Notes under the pieces: generated by a model
Databases searched by the model: none
What the model saw: only the letters and a program-made list of their open reading frames with translations
What the model was told of the DNA's origin: nothing
Program-made: the position numbers and the translations under genes
From: Nocardiopsis suaedae
GTDB lineage: Bacteria > Actinomycetota > Actinomycetes > Streptosporangiales > Streptosporangiaceae
DNA: 41,671 nucleotides
NCBI RefSeq assembly: GCF_027706745.1
Contig: NZ_JAQFWP010000066.1
Span: 1 to 41,671, forward strand
Direction of reading: 5' to 3'
Shown: in pieces, positions 23,797 to 32,322 of the stretch
How positions within the stretch are numbered: the first letter of the stretch is position 1
How the letters are laid out: each line of letters begins with the position of its first letter

Positions 23797-26775
23797 ATGC
23801 GTCTGCACACCCTCACCGTCCAGGCCTTCGGCCCGTTCGCGGACACCGCGGCGGTCGACTTCGACCGCTTGGGCGACGGCGGCCTGTTCCTCATCCACGG
23901 CGCCACCGGGGCCGGCAAGACCTCGGTGCTGGACGCGGTCTGCTTCGCGCTGTACGGCAGGGTGCCCGGGGTGCGGGAGGCGGCCAAGTCGCCGCACTCC
24001 ACGCACGCCCCGCCCGGACGGCGGCCGGAGGTGTCGCTGGAGCTGACCGTGCGCGGGCGGCGGCTGTCGATCACCCGCTCCCCCGCCTGGCGGCGCCCGA
24101 AACTGCGCGGCTCGGGCACCACCGAGGAGAAGGCCAAGGCGGTCGTCACCGAGTCCACCCCCGACGGGTGGAAGGGGCTGACCAACCGGCCCGACGAGGC
24201 CGGGCAGATCGTCTCGGACCTGCTGGGGCTGACCCTGGACCAGTTCTGCCAGGTGGTGCTGCTGCCGCAGGGCGAGTTCGCGCGGTTCCTGCGGGCGGGG
24301 GCCCGCGAGCGCGTGGCGTCACTGGAGCGGATCTTCGACGCCGGGATCTTCGCCGACGTGGAGAAGTGGCTGGCCGAGCGCGCCGCCGCGCTGTCGCGCG
24401 CCGCGTCCGGCGCCGAGGAGGAGGTGCGCGCCACCGCGCACCGCCTGGCCGAGGCGGGCCGCTCGCCGGTGCCCGGAGAGGCCGAGGAGGACCTGGAGGC
24501 CCTGGTGCCGTGGGCGGCGGAGCTGGCGTGCGCCACGGCGGCGGCCGCCCGCGAGGCCGGGCCGGTGGCGGCGGGGGCCGCCGACGAGCGGGACCGGGCC
24601 CGCGCCGCGCTGGAGGAGGCCCGGTCGGCGGTCGAACGGCGGCGGCGTCGGGCCGAGGCGGCGGCGCGGGAGGCCGAGCTGGTCGCCCGGTCGGCCGAGC
24701 GGCGCGCCTGGGACGCCGAGCTGGCCGCCGCCGAGCGCGCGGCCGCGGTGGTGCCGCTGCTGCGGACGGCCGACCAGCGCCGCACCGAGCTGGAGAAGGC
24801 GGAGATGGCGGCCGCCGAGCGCCTGTCCCTGGTGTCGGGGCTCGACGGCGTGGGCGCCGCGCCGCCCGCCGACGCGCTGCGGACGGCCGAGCGCACCCGC
24901 CGGGACGAAGTGGCGCGCCTGCGCCACTTGCAGGGCGACGTGGAGCGGTGCGCCGAGCTCCGCGACGAGGTGCGGGTGCTGGACGCGCGCATCGGCAAGA
25001 CCGACAAGGAGCTGGAGTACTGGAAGGGCCGGGCGGCCGAGCTGCCGGGGCGCCGGGCCGAGCTCGCCGCCGAGCTGGACGAGGCGCGCGCCCGCACCGG
25101 CCCGCGGGAGGCCGCCGTCGAGGCGCTGGAGCTGGCCCGGCAGCGGCTCGCATCCGCCCGGGAGGCCGCGCGGCTCGCCGGGGAGCTGGCGGCGGCCTCG
25201 GCGCGGCGCGTCACGGCGGTCGACGCGGCGCAGACCGCCCATGACCACCTGCTGGACATCCGCCGCCTGCGGATCGAGGGCATGGCCGCCGAGCTGGCCG
25301 GAGGGCTGGACGACGGGGAGCCGTGCCCGGTGTGCGGGTCGGCCGAGCACCCGGCCCCGGCCGTCGGAGACGCCGCCCGCCCGGCCCAGGAGGACGAGGA
25401 GCGGGCGCAGCGCGCGGCCGAGGCGGCCCAGCACCACCGCACCGAGGCGGAGGGCGCGGAGGCCGGGCTGGCCGAGCGGCTGGCGGCGGCGCAGGCCGCG
25501 GCAGGGGGCTGGGACACCGAGGGCGCCGCCGAGCAGGTGGAGGCGCGCGAGGCCGCCCTGGACGCGCTGGACGCGGCGGCTGCGCGGGCGGCCCAGGCGG
25601 CGGAGCGGCTGGCCGGGGCCGACGCGGAGCTGGACCGCGCCCGGGAGAACCAGGGCGCGCTGGCGGCGGACCTGGCCGAGCAGACCGAGCGGCGGGCGGC
25701 CCGGCAGGCCGAGGCCGACCGGCTGGCCGAGCGCCTGGAGGCGGCCCGCGGGCAGGACGCCGACCTGAAGGCGCGCCTGGCGCGGCTGGAGGGCGAGGCG
25801 GGGCTGCTGCAGTCGGCGGCCGAGGCGCTGGACCGCCGGGCGTCGGCCGCCGAGGAGCGGCGCACGGCCGAGGACGAGGCGCGGCGGGCGGCGGTGGAGG
25901 CCGGGTTCGCCGAGGAGGCCGAGGTGCGCAGCGCCGACCGCGCCGAGGACGGGCGCGCGGCGCTGCGCGAGCGGGCGCGCGCCTACGACGAGGAGCTGGC
26001 GGCGGTGCGGGCCGTGCTGGCCGACATGCCCGTGGCGGAGGCCGAGGCGCCGGCGCCCGACCTGGACGCCCTCCGGGAGGGGGCGGACCGGGCCGAGGCC
26101 GCCTCGGAGCACGCCGCGGCCTGGCGTGACCGCCTGGCGCGGCGCGCGGAGCGCCTGGCGGACCTGCGCGGGGAGCTGTCGGAGCGGCTGACCGCCTCCC
26201 GTCCGGCGCGCGAGCGGCACCGGGTCGCCGACGGCCTGGCGCGCCTGGCGGCGGGCACGTCCCCGGCCAACCGGGAGAGCGTGCGGCTGTCGTCGTACGT
26301 GCTGGCGGCACGGCTGCGCCAGGTGGTGGCGGCGGCGAACGACCGGCTGACGACGATGTCGGGCGGCAGGTACGAGCTGCGCCACACGGTGGACAAGGCG
26401 GCGGGCGACCGCTCCCGCTCGGGCGGCGGCCTGGGGCTGCGGGTGCTGGACGCGTGGACGGGGTTGGAGCGCGACCCGGCGACGCTGTCGGGGGGCGAGA
26501 CGTTCATCGCGTCCCTGTCGCTGGCCTTGGGCCTCGGCGATGTGGCGACTCAGGAGGCGGGCGGCACCGACATCGGCACCCTGTTCGTGGACGAGGGCTT
26601 CGGCACCCTGGACGAGGAGACCTTGGAAGAGGTGCTCGACGTCCTCGACCGCCTGCGGGACGGAGGAAGGGCGGTGGGAGTGGTGAGCCACGTCGCGGAC
26701 CTCCGGACAAGGATCACGACCCGCCTCAGAGTCCACAAGACCCCGTCCGGCTCCCGCCTGGAGCAGACGGGGTGA
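23797..26775 (+). CDS. sbcC: exonuclease subunit SbcC (Rad50-type ATPase)
   Basis: The 992-residue SMC-like ATPase pairs with SbcD. Walker A GATGAGKT is at 35-42, followed by the QVVLLPQGEFARFLRA region. A long Ala/Glu/Arg coiled coil runs from about 185 to 830 and is interrupted by the zinc hook CPVC at about residue 510, where two complexes can join. The C-terminal lobe has signature LSGGETFIASLSLALGL near 897 and Walker B LFVDEGFGTLDEE near 929. The ATG at 23797 has GGGAGA upstream; the 85-base gap from sbcD is larger than the overlap often seen in this operon. Its length is within the family range. Confidence 0.95.
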   Translation: MRLHTLTVQAFGPFADTAAVDFDRLGDGGLFLIHGATGAGKTSVLDAVCFALYGRVPGVREAAKSPHSTHAPPGRRPEVSLELTVRGRRLSITRSPAWRRPKLRGSGTTEEKAKAVVTESTPDGWKGLTNRPDEAGQIVSDLLGLTLDQFCQVVLLPQGEFARFLRAGARERVASLERIFDAGIFADVEKWLAERAAALSRAASGAEEEVRATAHRLAEAGRSPVPGEAEEDLEALVPWAAELACATAAAAREAGPVAAGAADERDRARAALEEARSAVERRRRRAEAAAREAELVARSAERRAWDAELAAAERAAAVVPLLRTADQRRTELEKAEMAAAERLSLVSGLDGVGAAPPADALRTAERTRRDEVARLRHLQGDVERCAELRDEVRVLDARIGKTDKELEYWKGRAAELPGRRAELAAELDEARARTGPREAAVEALELARQRLASAREAARLAGELAAASARRVTAVDAAQTAHDHLLDIRRLRIEGMAAELAGGLDDGEPCPVCGSAEHPAPAVGDAARPAQEDEERAQRAAEAAQHHRTEAEGAEAGLAERLAAAQAAAGGWDTEGAAEQVEAREAALDALDAAAARAAQAAERLAGADAELDRARENQGALAADLAEQTERRAARQAEADRLAERLEAARGQDADLKARLARLEGEAGLLQSAAEALDRRASAAEERRTAEDEARRAAVEAGFAEEAEVRSADRAEDGRAALRERARAYDEELAAVRAVLADMPVAEAEAPAPDLDALREGADRAEAASEHAAAWRDRLARRAERLADLRGELSERLTASRPARERHRVADGLARLAAGTSPANRESVRLSSYVLAARLRQVVAAANDRLTTMSGGRYELRHTVDKAAGDRSRSGGGLGLRVLDAWTGLERDPATLSGGETFIASLSLALGLGDVATQEAGGTDIGTLFVDEGFGTLDEETLEEVLDVLDRLRDGGRAVGVVSHVADLRTRITTRLRVHKTPSGSRLEQTG

Positions 26776-26788
26776 GGGGCGGCCCCGG

Positions 26789-26839
26789 GTCGCGGCCGGT
26801 TTACCGCAACTACTATGGTTGCGGTAAACCGGCCGCGAC
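26789..26839. promoter_or_regulatory. perfect 22-bp inverted repeat over the Rrf2-family regulator promoter
   Basis: The arms 26789-26810 and 26818-26839 are perfect complements around a 7-base centre, TACTATG. The centre contains TACTAT (26811-26816), a good -10 hexamer, so a dimer bound here would block transcription of the regulator just downstream. The inner part, GCAAC-N7-GTTGC, resembles the dyad at 27333-27357 ahead of the amidohydrolase. It may also serve as the sbcC terminator, since it begins 13 bases after that stop codon. Confidence 0.75.
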
Positions 26840-26853
26840 GACGGGAGCGGGAC

Positions 26854-27297
26854 TTGGCGGGGCTCAGCAGCAGGAGCGCGGTCGCGATCCACGCGCTCGC
26901 GATGCTGGCGAACCGGCGTGAGGGCTCGTTGACCTCCGCGGAGATCGCGGACAGCCTGGAGAGCAACCCGGTCATGGTGCGGCGCGTCCTCGGCCGCCTG
27001 CGGGACGCCGACCTCGTGTGGTCCACCGAGGGCCGCGGGGGCGGCTGGTCCCTCGCCCGCCCGCCGCGGAACATCACCCTCTATGACGCGTACGTCGCCG
27101 TCGAGGAGGGGCGGATCTTCTCCCGGCATACCCGTCCGCCCAGCGGGGCGTGCGAGGTCGGGCGCAACATCGGCGACCTGCTCGACGCCGAGTTCCAGAG
27201 CGCCGAACGGGCCTTGGAGGAGCGGCTCGACCGAACGACGGTCGCCGACCTGCTGCAGCGGATCCTGGCCGCCGACAAGGAACCGGCGGACCACTGA
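26854..27297 (+). CDS. Rrf2-family transcriptional regulator (YwnA-like)
   Basis: The 147-residue regulator has the Rrf2 winged helix at residues 1-75 (SRSAVAIHALAMLANR, TSAEIADSLESNPVMVRRVLGRL, then the wing GRGGGWSLARPP) and a dimerisation helix at 103-120. It has one Cys (C100, in GACEVGRNIGDLL) and lacks the three-Cys cluster of IscR and NsrR, so an iron-sulfur cluster is unlikely; YwnA-type members have the same CxVGxNI segment. The TTG start is preceded by GGGAGCGG; an ATG at 26815 lies in the loop of the inverted repeat and the -10, so it is unlikely to be the start. It probably represses itself and the downstream amidohydrolase. Confidence 0.85.
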   Translation: MAGLSSRSAVAIHALAMLANRREGSLTSAEIADSLESNPVMVRRVLGRLRDADLVWSTEGRGGGWSLARPPRNITLYDAYVAVEEGRIFSRHTRPPSGACEVGRNIGDLLDAEFQSAERALEERLDRTTVADLLQRILAADKEPADH

Positions 27298-27332
27298 CCG
27301 AGCGGTGACGTCGGCACCGCGACGCACGACAA

Positions 27333-27357
27333 AACTGTAACTACAACAATTACAGTT
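27333..27357. promoter_or_regulatory. operator-like dyad ahead of the amidohydrolase, related to the Rrf2 site
   Basis: AACTGTAA at 27333-27340 and TTACAGTT at 27350-27357 are perfect complements with a 9-base spacer. The inner 17 bases match the centre of the 26789-26839 repeat at 11 positions, including GYAACTAC, and share the layout G(C/T)AA-N9-TT(G/A)C. It ends 17 bases before the amidohydrolase ATG, where a repressor would block initiation. Confidence 0.65.
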
Positions 27358-27374
27358 CATGAGGAGTGAGAGCG

Positions 27375-28604
27375 ATGCCCCAGGGGTTCAGCACGGCCTC
27401 AGCGGCCCATGACCTCGTGGTCCGCCGCGCACATGTATTCGACGGCCGCCGAACGCTCGACGGCCTGCACGACATCGCCGTCGACGGCGGTGAGATCACC
27501 TCCGTCTCGACCGAGCCGCTCCAGGGCGCACACGAGGTGGATGCCGCCGGAGGATGGGTCGTGCCCGGCCTCATCGACACGCACATCCACTTCTACGACG
27601 TGCTCAGGGTCTCCGACCCGGCTTCGATGCGGGCCTTCGAGGAGCACGAGCTCCCCGAGAAGCTCGGCCTGTTCCTCGACCACGGGGTCACCACCATCAA
27701 GTCGGTCGGCGACCCGACGGACGGCATCCTCGCCACGCGGGACGGAATCGCCGCAGGCGCACTCCGGGGCCCGCGACTGCTGGCGACCGGATGCGGCATC
27801 ACCGGACGCGACGGGCACCCCGCCTCCACCGTCTTCAGCGGCAACCCGTGGGCACGCGAGCGCTTCACCGGAGAGGTCGAGAGCGTCCAGCAGATCCGCG
27901 ACCTGGTGCATGACCTCGCCGACCGCGGGGTGGACGCGGTCAAACTCCTGTCGGAGGGCGCGTGTGCCCACTCCGGCGGCCCGGAGTACCTGTGGCGGAA
28001 CCCCGCCTTCCCGGACGGTGTCGCATTGGAACGGCTCCCCCTCGCCCTCCTCCGAGCGGGGATCGAGGCCGCGCACGAGCGGGGCCTTCGGGTCACCGTG
28101 CACACCACCCAGCAGGCCGCGGCACGCGAGGCGGTCGAGGCCGGCGCGGACGGCCTGGAGCACGGCGTCACCGTCGACCCCCTCACGGACCGGTCGCTCA
28201 TCGACCTGATGCTCGACCACGGCACCACCTACACGCCCACCCTCTGGATCGACGACGCCCACCCGGACGCCCGCGGCAATCTCAAGAAGGTCGCCGATGC
28301 CGGCGTGCCCATCTCCCTCGGCAGCGACACCTTCAGCGGCCGGGGCCTCTTCGGGGCCAACACCCTGGAGGAGGCCGAACTCATGGCGGCGGCAGGGATG
28401 GCGCCCGCCCAAGTGCTGGCCGCGGGCACCAGCGGCGCGGCACGACAGCTCGCCCGTTCCGACCTCGGCACGGTGGCCCCCGGCAAGCGCGCCGACCTGC
28501 TCGTGCTCAGCGCCGACCCCACCGCGGACATCCGGGCCCTCCGCGACCTCTCCACGGTGATCCTGAACGGCGCGGTGGACGAGCACGAGCCACCCTCGCG
28601 ATGA
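27375..28604 (+). CDS. amidohydrolase-superfamily metal-dependent hydrolase
   Basis: The 409-residue protein resembles imidazolonepropionase-like and prolidase-like amidohydrolases. Metal and catalytic residues are all in place: H70 and H72 in DTHIHF, K190 in DAVKLLSEG (the likely carboxylated Lys), H243 in VTVHTTQQ, H263 in GLEHGV and D318 in LGSDTFSG. The C-terminal beta-sandwich carries TVAPGKRADLLVLSADP. The substrate is an amide, lactam or ester of unknown kind. GAGGAG precedes the ATG. A dyad like the Rrf2 operator lies directly upstream, so it is probably induced through that regulator. Third-position GC looks slightly lower than in neighbours, compatible with acquisition together with the regulator. 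Confidence 0.88.
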   Translation: MPQGFSTASAAHDLVVRRAHVFDGRRTLDGLHDIAVDGGEITSVSTEPLQGAHEVDAAGGWVVPGLIDTHIHFYDVLRVSDPASMRAFEEHELPEKLGLFLDHGVTTIKSVGDPTDGILATRDGIAAGALRGPRLLATGCGITGRDGHPASTVFSGNPWARERFTGEVESVQQIRDLVHDLADRGVDAVKLLSEGACAHSGGPEYLWRNPAFPDGVALERLPLALLRAGIEAAHERGLRVTVHTTQQAAAREAVEAGADGLEHGVTVDPLTDRSLIDLMLDHGTTYTPTLWIDDAHPDARGNLKKVADAGVPISLGSDTFSGRGLFGANTLEEAELMAAAGMAPAQVLAAGTSGAARQLARSDLGTVAPGKRADLLVLSADPTADIRALRDLSTVILNGAVDEHEPPSR

Positions 28605-29161
28605 CCTCGACAGAGGTGCTGCCGAAGCCACCGGAATGACAGCACTTTCGCCAAGATCATCGCCGGGGGGCGAACAGCTCGGAGCGAGACACCGGCCGTT
28701 CCCGCCCTCATGCCAGGGTTGTTCGCGTCCTGAAGTCGGTCGGCAAATGAGTGCCTTGATGGACTATCCGCAGCCCGTCGGGTCGACGCTGACGGATCCG
28801 CCGGGACCGGCCCCAATCCACCGCCGCCCAGCGTGGTGAAAGGTCCGTCTCAGAGGCGATCAGGCGGCGGAACCACCACCCTCCTCGCCCCCGGCCCGCA
28901 CGACACCGGGATCCCGGACATTCCGGGCGCACCGGGCACAGCAAGGAGGGTCCGGCCGTCCCGTGGGGTGAAATCGACACTCTAAGCGTGATCGTGTGGC
29001 GATTCCGCCACGCAGGCTGCCCCTGACCCGCCCGCGGTGTCCGGATCGGGGGTTTCCGGTCCGGTGCCCGCTTTGCCTGGTTCCCGGGGCGCCGGGACTC
29101 CCCTCGCCCCCTGCCCGACACCCAGGGAGAGCCCGGAAGGGGGCCGGGCGTGCGGTCATCG

Positions 29162-29362
29162 CGATTCCAGAACACGTTCTGCCACCAGAAGGCCCCTCAA
29201 CGGTGCACCTGACCCGATTGGCGGGCCCGACATCACTCCCTGTAGCCGATATCGGACCGACGTGCCCCCTCGAGTGCCTCGCGGGGCGCCCCCGCGCCCG
29301 GCCCGCACCTCTCATTCGCGCAGGAAACGGGCATCTCGCTTCGAGAACCTGTTCTGGAATCG
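29162..29362. mobile_element. 201-bp MITE-like element with 19-bp terminal inverted repeats
   Basis: The left end CGATTCCAGAACACGTTCT (29162-29180) and the complement of the right end (29344-29362) agree at 18 of 19 bases. TCG occurs on both sides, as a possible 3-bp target duplication. There is no gene inside. Within each end, AGAAC-N2-GTTCT is itself a palindrome and resembles a KstR-type TetR operator, so the ends might instead be two regulator sites. The near-identical flanks (CGATTCC) favour the element reading. Confidence 0.45.
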
Positions 29363-29429
29363 TCGTCTTAGTGCGCTCGGGGCCTCCGCAGGCGTCGCTG
29401 AGCGCGCTTCCCGCCCCCTGACACCCTTA

Positions 29430-29880
29430 ACGCGGAGTGTTTACCCAGGTCACGGGCCTGCCAGGGGTCGTGGTGCGGTCCCGGGGGTCGCCCCGGGTGT
29501 CGAAGAGCGCGACCTCTGCCCGCCGCTCCGCCCACCCCGACCGCGAGCGGCGCGCCGCCCGGCAAGCAGGGCCGGGGAACCGCCCGGCTGTCGCCGTTGC
29601 TGCCCAACACGGCGACCACCCGCACGCCTGCCACCCGACAGCGCTACCGGACGTGCCGCGGACCTCTCCTCGTCGCCGCCTCCTCCCTGACACCCCGGCA
29701 GGCTGCCGCCCGGCCGGGGCCCTTGAGCGGGGGACCTGCCCAGCCGCCCCACCCACCCGCACCGCGAACGACCCGCCGCCCGGCAAGCAAGACCCGGAAG
29801 CGCCCGCTGTCGCCGTCGCCGTCCTCGCCGCGGATCGTCCGTGCTGGGGCAGGCTCCTCGCACCGTTCGGACGCCGGGGA
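29430..29880 (+). repeat. two tandem copies of a ~220-bp dispersed repeat
   Basis: The word GCCGCCCGGCAAGCA occurs at 29554 and again at 29775, 221 bases apart, within longer similar stretches that include CACCGCGA-like and GTCGCCGT words. The same consensus is found on the other strand at 41400-41671, where the copies are 219 bases apart. Boundaries are approximate because the units are diverged. Confidence 0.5.
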
Positions 29881-30134
29881 CGGCCCCACGCCCGCGACCA
29901 CCGCGCCCCCTAGGGCGGGGTGGGCCCCACCAAGCACCAGTCACCACGCACCCACGAACACGGACGGTGGAATAGAACCCGAACCATCCCAAAAAACGTT
30001 TCGATGGTCCCCCTCCCCATCTGCAAACCGCCCTTCACTCCGCCCGCTGCCCGCAGGATGATGGCGGGCGAATCCTCCATCTCCCCCATGGCAGGCTTAT
30101 TCGCGGCTTACTCTCATTGGCGAGGTTGAGAGGC

Positions 30135-30848
30135 ATGAGCACCTTGATCGAGTGTCCGGAGCCCGTCGGACGCGTGCCGAGTGCCGGTTCCGCCGGTGCC
30201 GCCTCCGTCGTGCCCTCTGCGGTCACCACCGGCCGGGTGCTCTCCTTCCCCGCGCGGTCACTGGTGCTCGTCTGCGGGGTGCCCGGGGCGGGCAAGAGCA
30301 CGCTGCTCCGGCACCTCTTCGGGCTCACCGGGGCCGAGAACCGCACCGTGCTGCGCGGCGAGGTGCGCGTCGTCGACTCCCACCAGTCCCGGCTGCGCCT
30401 CACCCCCGCCCTGGCCGCCCTGCCCTACACCCTCTGGCGGTGGCTGGTGCACGTCCTGCACCTGCTGCGGGTCGCCGCCGCCCTGCGCGGCGGCCCGGTC
30501 GCCGTGCACGAGAGCGGGACCCGGCGGTGGGTGCGCCTGCTGCTGGCCCTGCTGGGCCGCCTGCGCGGCTACACCGTCCACGGGGTGATGATCGACGCCT
30601 CCCCCGACGAAGCGCTGTCCGCCCAGCGTTCGCGCGGGCGGGCCGTCACCGCGAGGAGCCACCGCGCCCAGACCCGGCGCTGGCGGCGCCTGTGCCGGGC
30701 CCGCGAGCGCGGCCCCGGCGCCCTGGTGCCGGGCGCGGCCTCGCTCACCGTGCTGGCCCGGCACGACGTCCGGCGGCTGGTGGGGGTCCGGTTCGGCAGT
30801 GCGGTCCAGCTCACCTCGGGGCGGGTCGGCCGGTCCGCGCGGAGCTGA
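30135..30848 (+). CDS. P-loop ATP-binding protein of unknown function
   Basis: The 237-residue protein has a clear Walker A, GVPGAGKST, at 48-56 after a Ser/Ala-rich start and a strand (RSLVLVCG). A DSHQSRLRL segment near 80 follows, then a hydrophobic stretch (ALAALPYTLWRWLVHVLHLLRVAAALRGG), HESGTR near 125 and a strand VHGVMIDASPDEAL. The layout is like small kinases or zeta-type AAA proteins: lid residues could be the Arg cluster at 180-200. The true substrate is unknown. The ATG at 30135 has GAGAGG just upstream. A small membrane protein gene follows 12 bases after its stop. Confidence 0.8.
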   Translation: MSTLIECPEPVGRVPSAGSAGAASVVPSAVTTGRVLSFPARSLVLVCGVPGAGKSTLLRHLFGLTGAENRTVLRGEVRVVDSHQSRLRLTPALAALPYTLWRWLVHVLHLLRVAAALRGGPVAVHESGTRRWVRLLLALLGRLRGYTVHGVMIDASPDEALSAQRSRGRAVTARSHRAQTRRWRRLCRARERGPGALVPGAASLTVLARHDVRRLVGVRFGSAVQLTSGRVGRSARS

Positions 30849-30854
30849 GACAAT
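30849..30854 (+). promoter_or_regulatory. -10 element for leaderless transcription of the 133-residue membrane protein
   Basis: GACAAT, directly after the stop codon of the P-loop gene, is followed six bases later by the GTG at 30861. It allows transcription of the membrane protein separately from the P-loop gene. Confidence 0.35.
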
Positions 30855-30860
30855 GACGCT

Positions 30861-31262
30861 GTGAACTCGCTGGTCAACATCGTCCTTTTCGGCATCGTCG
30901 GCGCCGTCATGATGGCGGCCCTCCTGGGGCTCCTGCTGGTCGCGGGCGACCGCGCCCCGCGCAAGGGGGTGCGGGTCGCCTTCGGCGCGGTCTCGGTCGC
31001 GGTGCTCCTCGGCGTCCCGGCCTCCGCAGCCCTGGGCGAGCTGGCCGCCGGCGCCGGGTACGGGACGGCGTTCATCAGCGCCCTGGCGGTGGAGATCATC
31101 ATCTACGCCGCCAACATCGCCCTGCTGCCCACCGTGATGCGCCGCGCGGGCCGGTCAACGGCCGACCGCCCCCGCCCGTCGGCGGCCGTGCTCTTCGGAG
31201 GCCTGGCCGTCAGCGCCGTGCTCGCTCTGGCGGCCTCCCTGCTGGCGCTCGCCCTGAGCTGA
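30861..31262 (+). CDS. small integral membrane protein, unknown function
   Basis: The 133-residue protein contains four hydrophobic helices (about 4-27, 38-58, 68-92 and 108-132) with a short basic loop RKGVR after the first and a polar loop MRRAGRSTADRPRPS before the last. No conserved motif is recognisable. GTG is the start; no ribosome site is present and a -10 hexamer lies six bases upstream. Confidence 0.7.
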   Translation: MNSLVNIVLFGIVGAVMMAALLGLLLVAGDRAPRKGVRVAFGAVSVAVLLGVPASAALGELAAGAGYGTAFISALAVEIIIYAANIALLPTVMRRAGRSTADRPRPSAAVLFGGLAVSAVLALAASLLALALS

Positions 31263-31273
31263 GACCTACGGAG

Positions 31274-31289
31274 CCGGCACCGGTGCCGG
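31274..31289. terminator. bidirectional terminator between convergent genes
   Basis: CCGGCACCGGTGCCGG is a perfect 16-base palindrome placed between the stop of the membrane protein gene and the stop of the F420-type oxidoreductase gene on the other strand. No T-run follows. Confidence 0.5.
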
Positions 31290-31298
31290 GCCGCGCCC

Positions 31299-32198
31299 TC
31301 ACTCCCCGGCCAGCTCCCGCACCCGCGGGATGACCCGGGCCATCTCCTCGCGGCTCTCCCCGTGCACGGTCACGTAGGAGAAGCCGTACCGCTCACGGGC
31401 CGCCAGCAGCTCGGCCGCGATCTCGTCGACCGTCCCCACCAGCACGAACGGGCTGGCCAGGACGTCGGCCGCGGTGTCCAGGCCGCCTCCGCCCGCGTAG
31501 CGCTCGGCCAGCCGCGCCGCCTCGCGCTCCGCGTCGCCGGTGACCACGACCGCCTGCACAAGCACGTTGAACTCCAGCTCGGCGGCGCGCTCCCCGGCCT
31601 CCTCGCGCACCAGCTCGACGCGGCGCAGCACCTCCGCGGGGCCGTCGATGTCGAACACGCCCATGCGCGCCCCGCGCCGCTGCCTCAGGCCGCCGAAGCC
31701 GATGATGTCGGCACGGCGGGCCGCCAGCCGCAGCGTCGCGGCCCCGTGCCCGCCGATGAGCAGCGGCGGCCGGGGCTTCTGCACCGGCTGCGGCTCCTGC
31801 CCGGCGAAGAGGCCGTCCAGCGCGTCGAGGGAGGACTCCAGGGCCGCGAGCCGCTCGGCGTGCCCCCGCCACGGGATGCCCGCCGCCTCGAACTCCGCCT
31901 TCATGTGGCCCAGCCCCAGGCCCAGCTCTAGGCGCCCGCCCGACAGCCTGTCGACGGTGGCGGCCTCCCTCGCCAGCAGCGCCGGGTTCCAGAACTCGTT
32001 GTTGAGGACGAGCGTGCCCAGCCGCGCGCGCTCGGTGGCCGCGGCGGCCGCCGCCAGCATGCCGAACGGGGAGGGGTGCCCCAGGTGGTCGGGGGCGACC
32101 AGGGTGTCGTACCCCATGGCCTCGGTCCTGCGGGACTCCTCGGCCCAGTCGCCGATGTCGGCGGCCCGGAAGTTCACTCCGAATCGGAACCTGTTCAT
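31299..32198 (-). CDS. LLM-class F420-dependent oxidoreductase (MSMEG_2516-like)
   Basis: The 299-residue protein has the luciferase-like (alpha/beta)8 barrel. It starts MNRFRFGVNFRAAD, then GYDTLVAPDHLGH, followed by LGTLVLNNEFWNPALLAREAATVDRLSGGRLELGLGLGHMKAEF, the hallmark segment of F420-dependent LLM enzymes, then RPPLLIGGHGAATLRLAARRADIIGF. It probably transfers hydride to or from coenzyme F420 on an unknown substrate. The ATG at 32196-32198 was chosen because the barrel begins there; an upstream start adds a basic tail without support. It is followed by a bidirectional terminator. Confidence 0.88.
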   Translation of the reverse strand: MNRFRFGVNFRAADIGDWAEESRRTEAMGYDTLVAPDHLGHPSPFGMLAAAAAATERARLGTLVLNNEFWNPALLAREAATVDRLSGGRLELGLGLGHMKAEFEAAGIPWRGHAERLAALESSLDALDGLFAGQEPQPVQKPRPPLLIGGHGAATLRLAARRADIIGFGGLRQRRGARMGVFDIDGPAEVLRRVELVREEAGERAAELEFNVLVQAVVVTGDAEREAARLAERYAGGGGLDTAADVLASPFVLVGTVDEIAAELLAARERYGFSYVTVHGESREEMARVIPRVRELAGE

Positions 32199-32322
32199 GG
32201 CCCGAGCCAACCGCACCGGCCGCCGCGGCCCCAAGGGTTTCTGCGGCGGGCAGAACGGCCGACACGAGAACGGCGGACAGACGGGAGCGCGGACCCGGTC
32301 GGCCCCGCCCTCCCGCGCGCGC

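Larger units (their letters stand above)
28605..30134. other. 1.5-kb segment without a convincing gene
   Basis: No reading frame on either strand shows domain motifs, a ribosome site and proper codon bias together. The segment holds a 201-bp element with 19-bp terminal inverted repeats (29162-29362) and two copies of a ~220-bp repeat (about 29430-29880). A possible promoter for the next gene lies at about 30095-30115 (TACTCT). Base composition changes along the segment and is locally lower in GC than the flanking genes. It looks like an intergenic sink for small elements and perhaps gene remains too decayed to identify. Confidence 0.55.

Noticed and set aside
28636-28700. Fragment resembling the start of a HIT-family protein (DSTFAKIIAG)
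   Set aside because: The similarity stops after about ten residues and the His triad is absent, so it is probably chance.
29169-29180. LexA (SOS) box
   Set aside because: The sequence AGAAC-N2-GTTCT has a two-base centre, whereas actinobacterial SOS boxes are GAAC-N4-GTTC, and no DNA-repair gene follows.
29905-29915. A third CTAG-flanked element end
   Set aside because: CCCCCTAGGGCGGGG contains CTAG, but neither side continues into the GGGSGTGTT terminal repeat.
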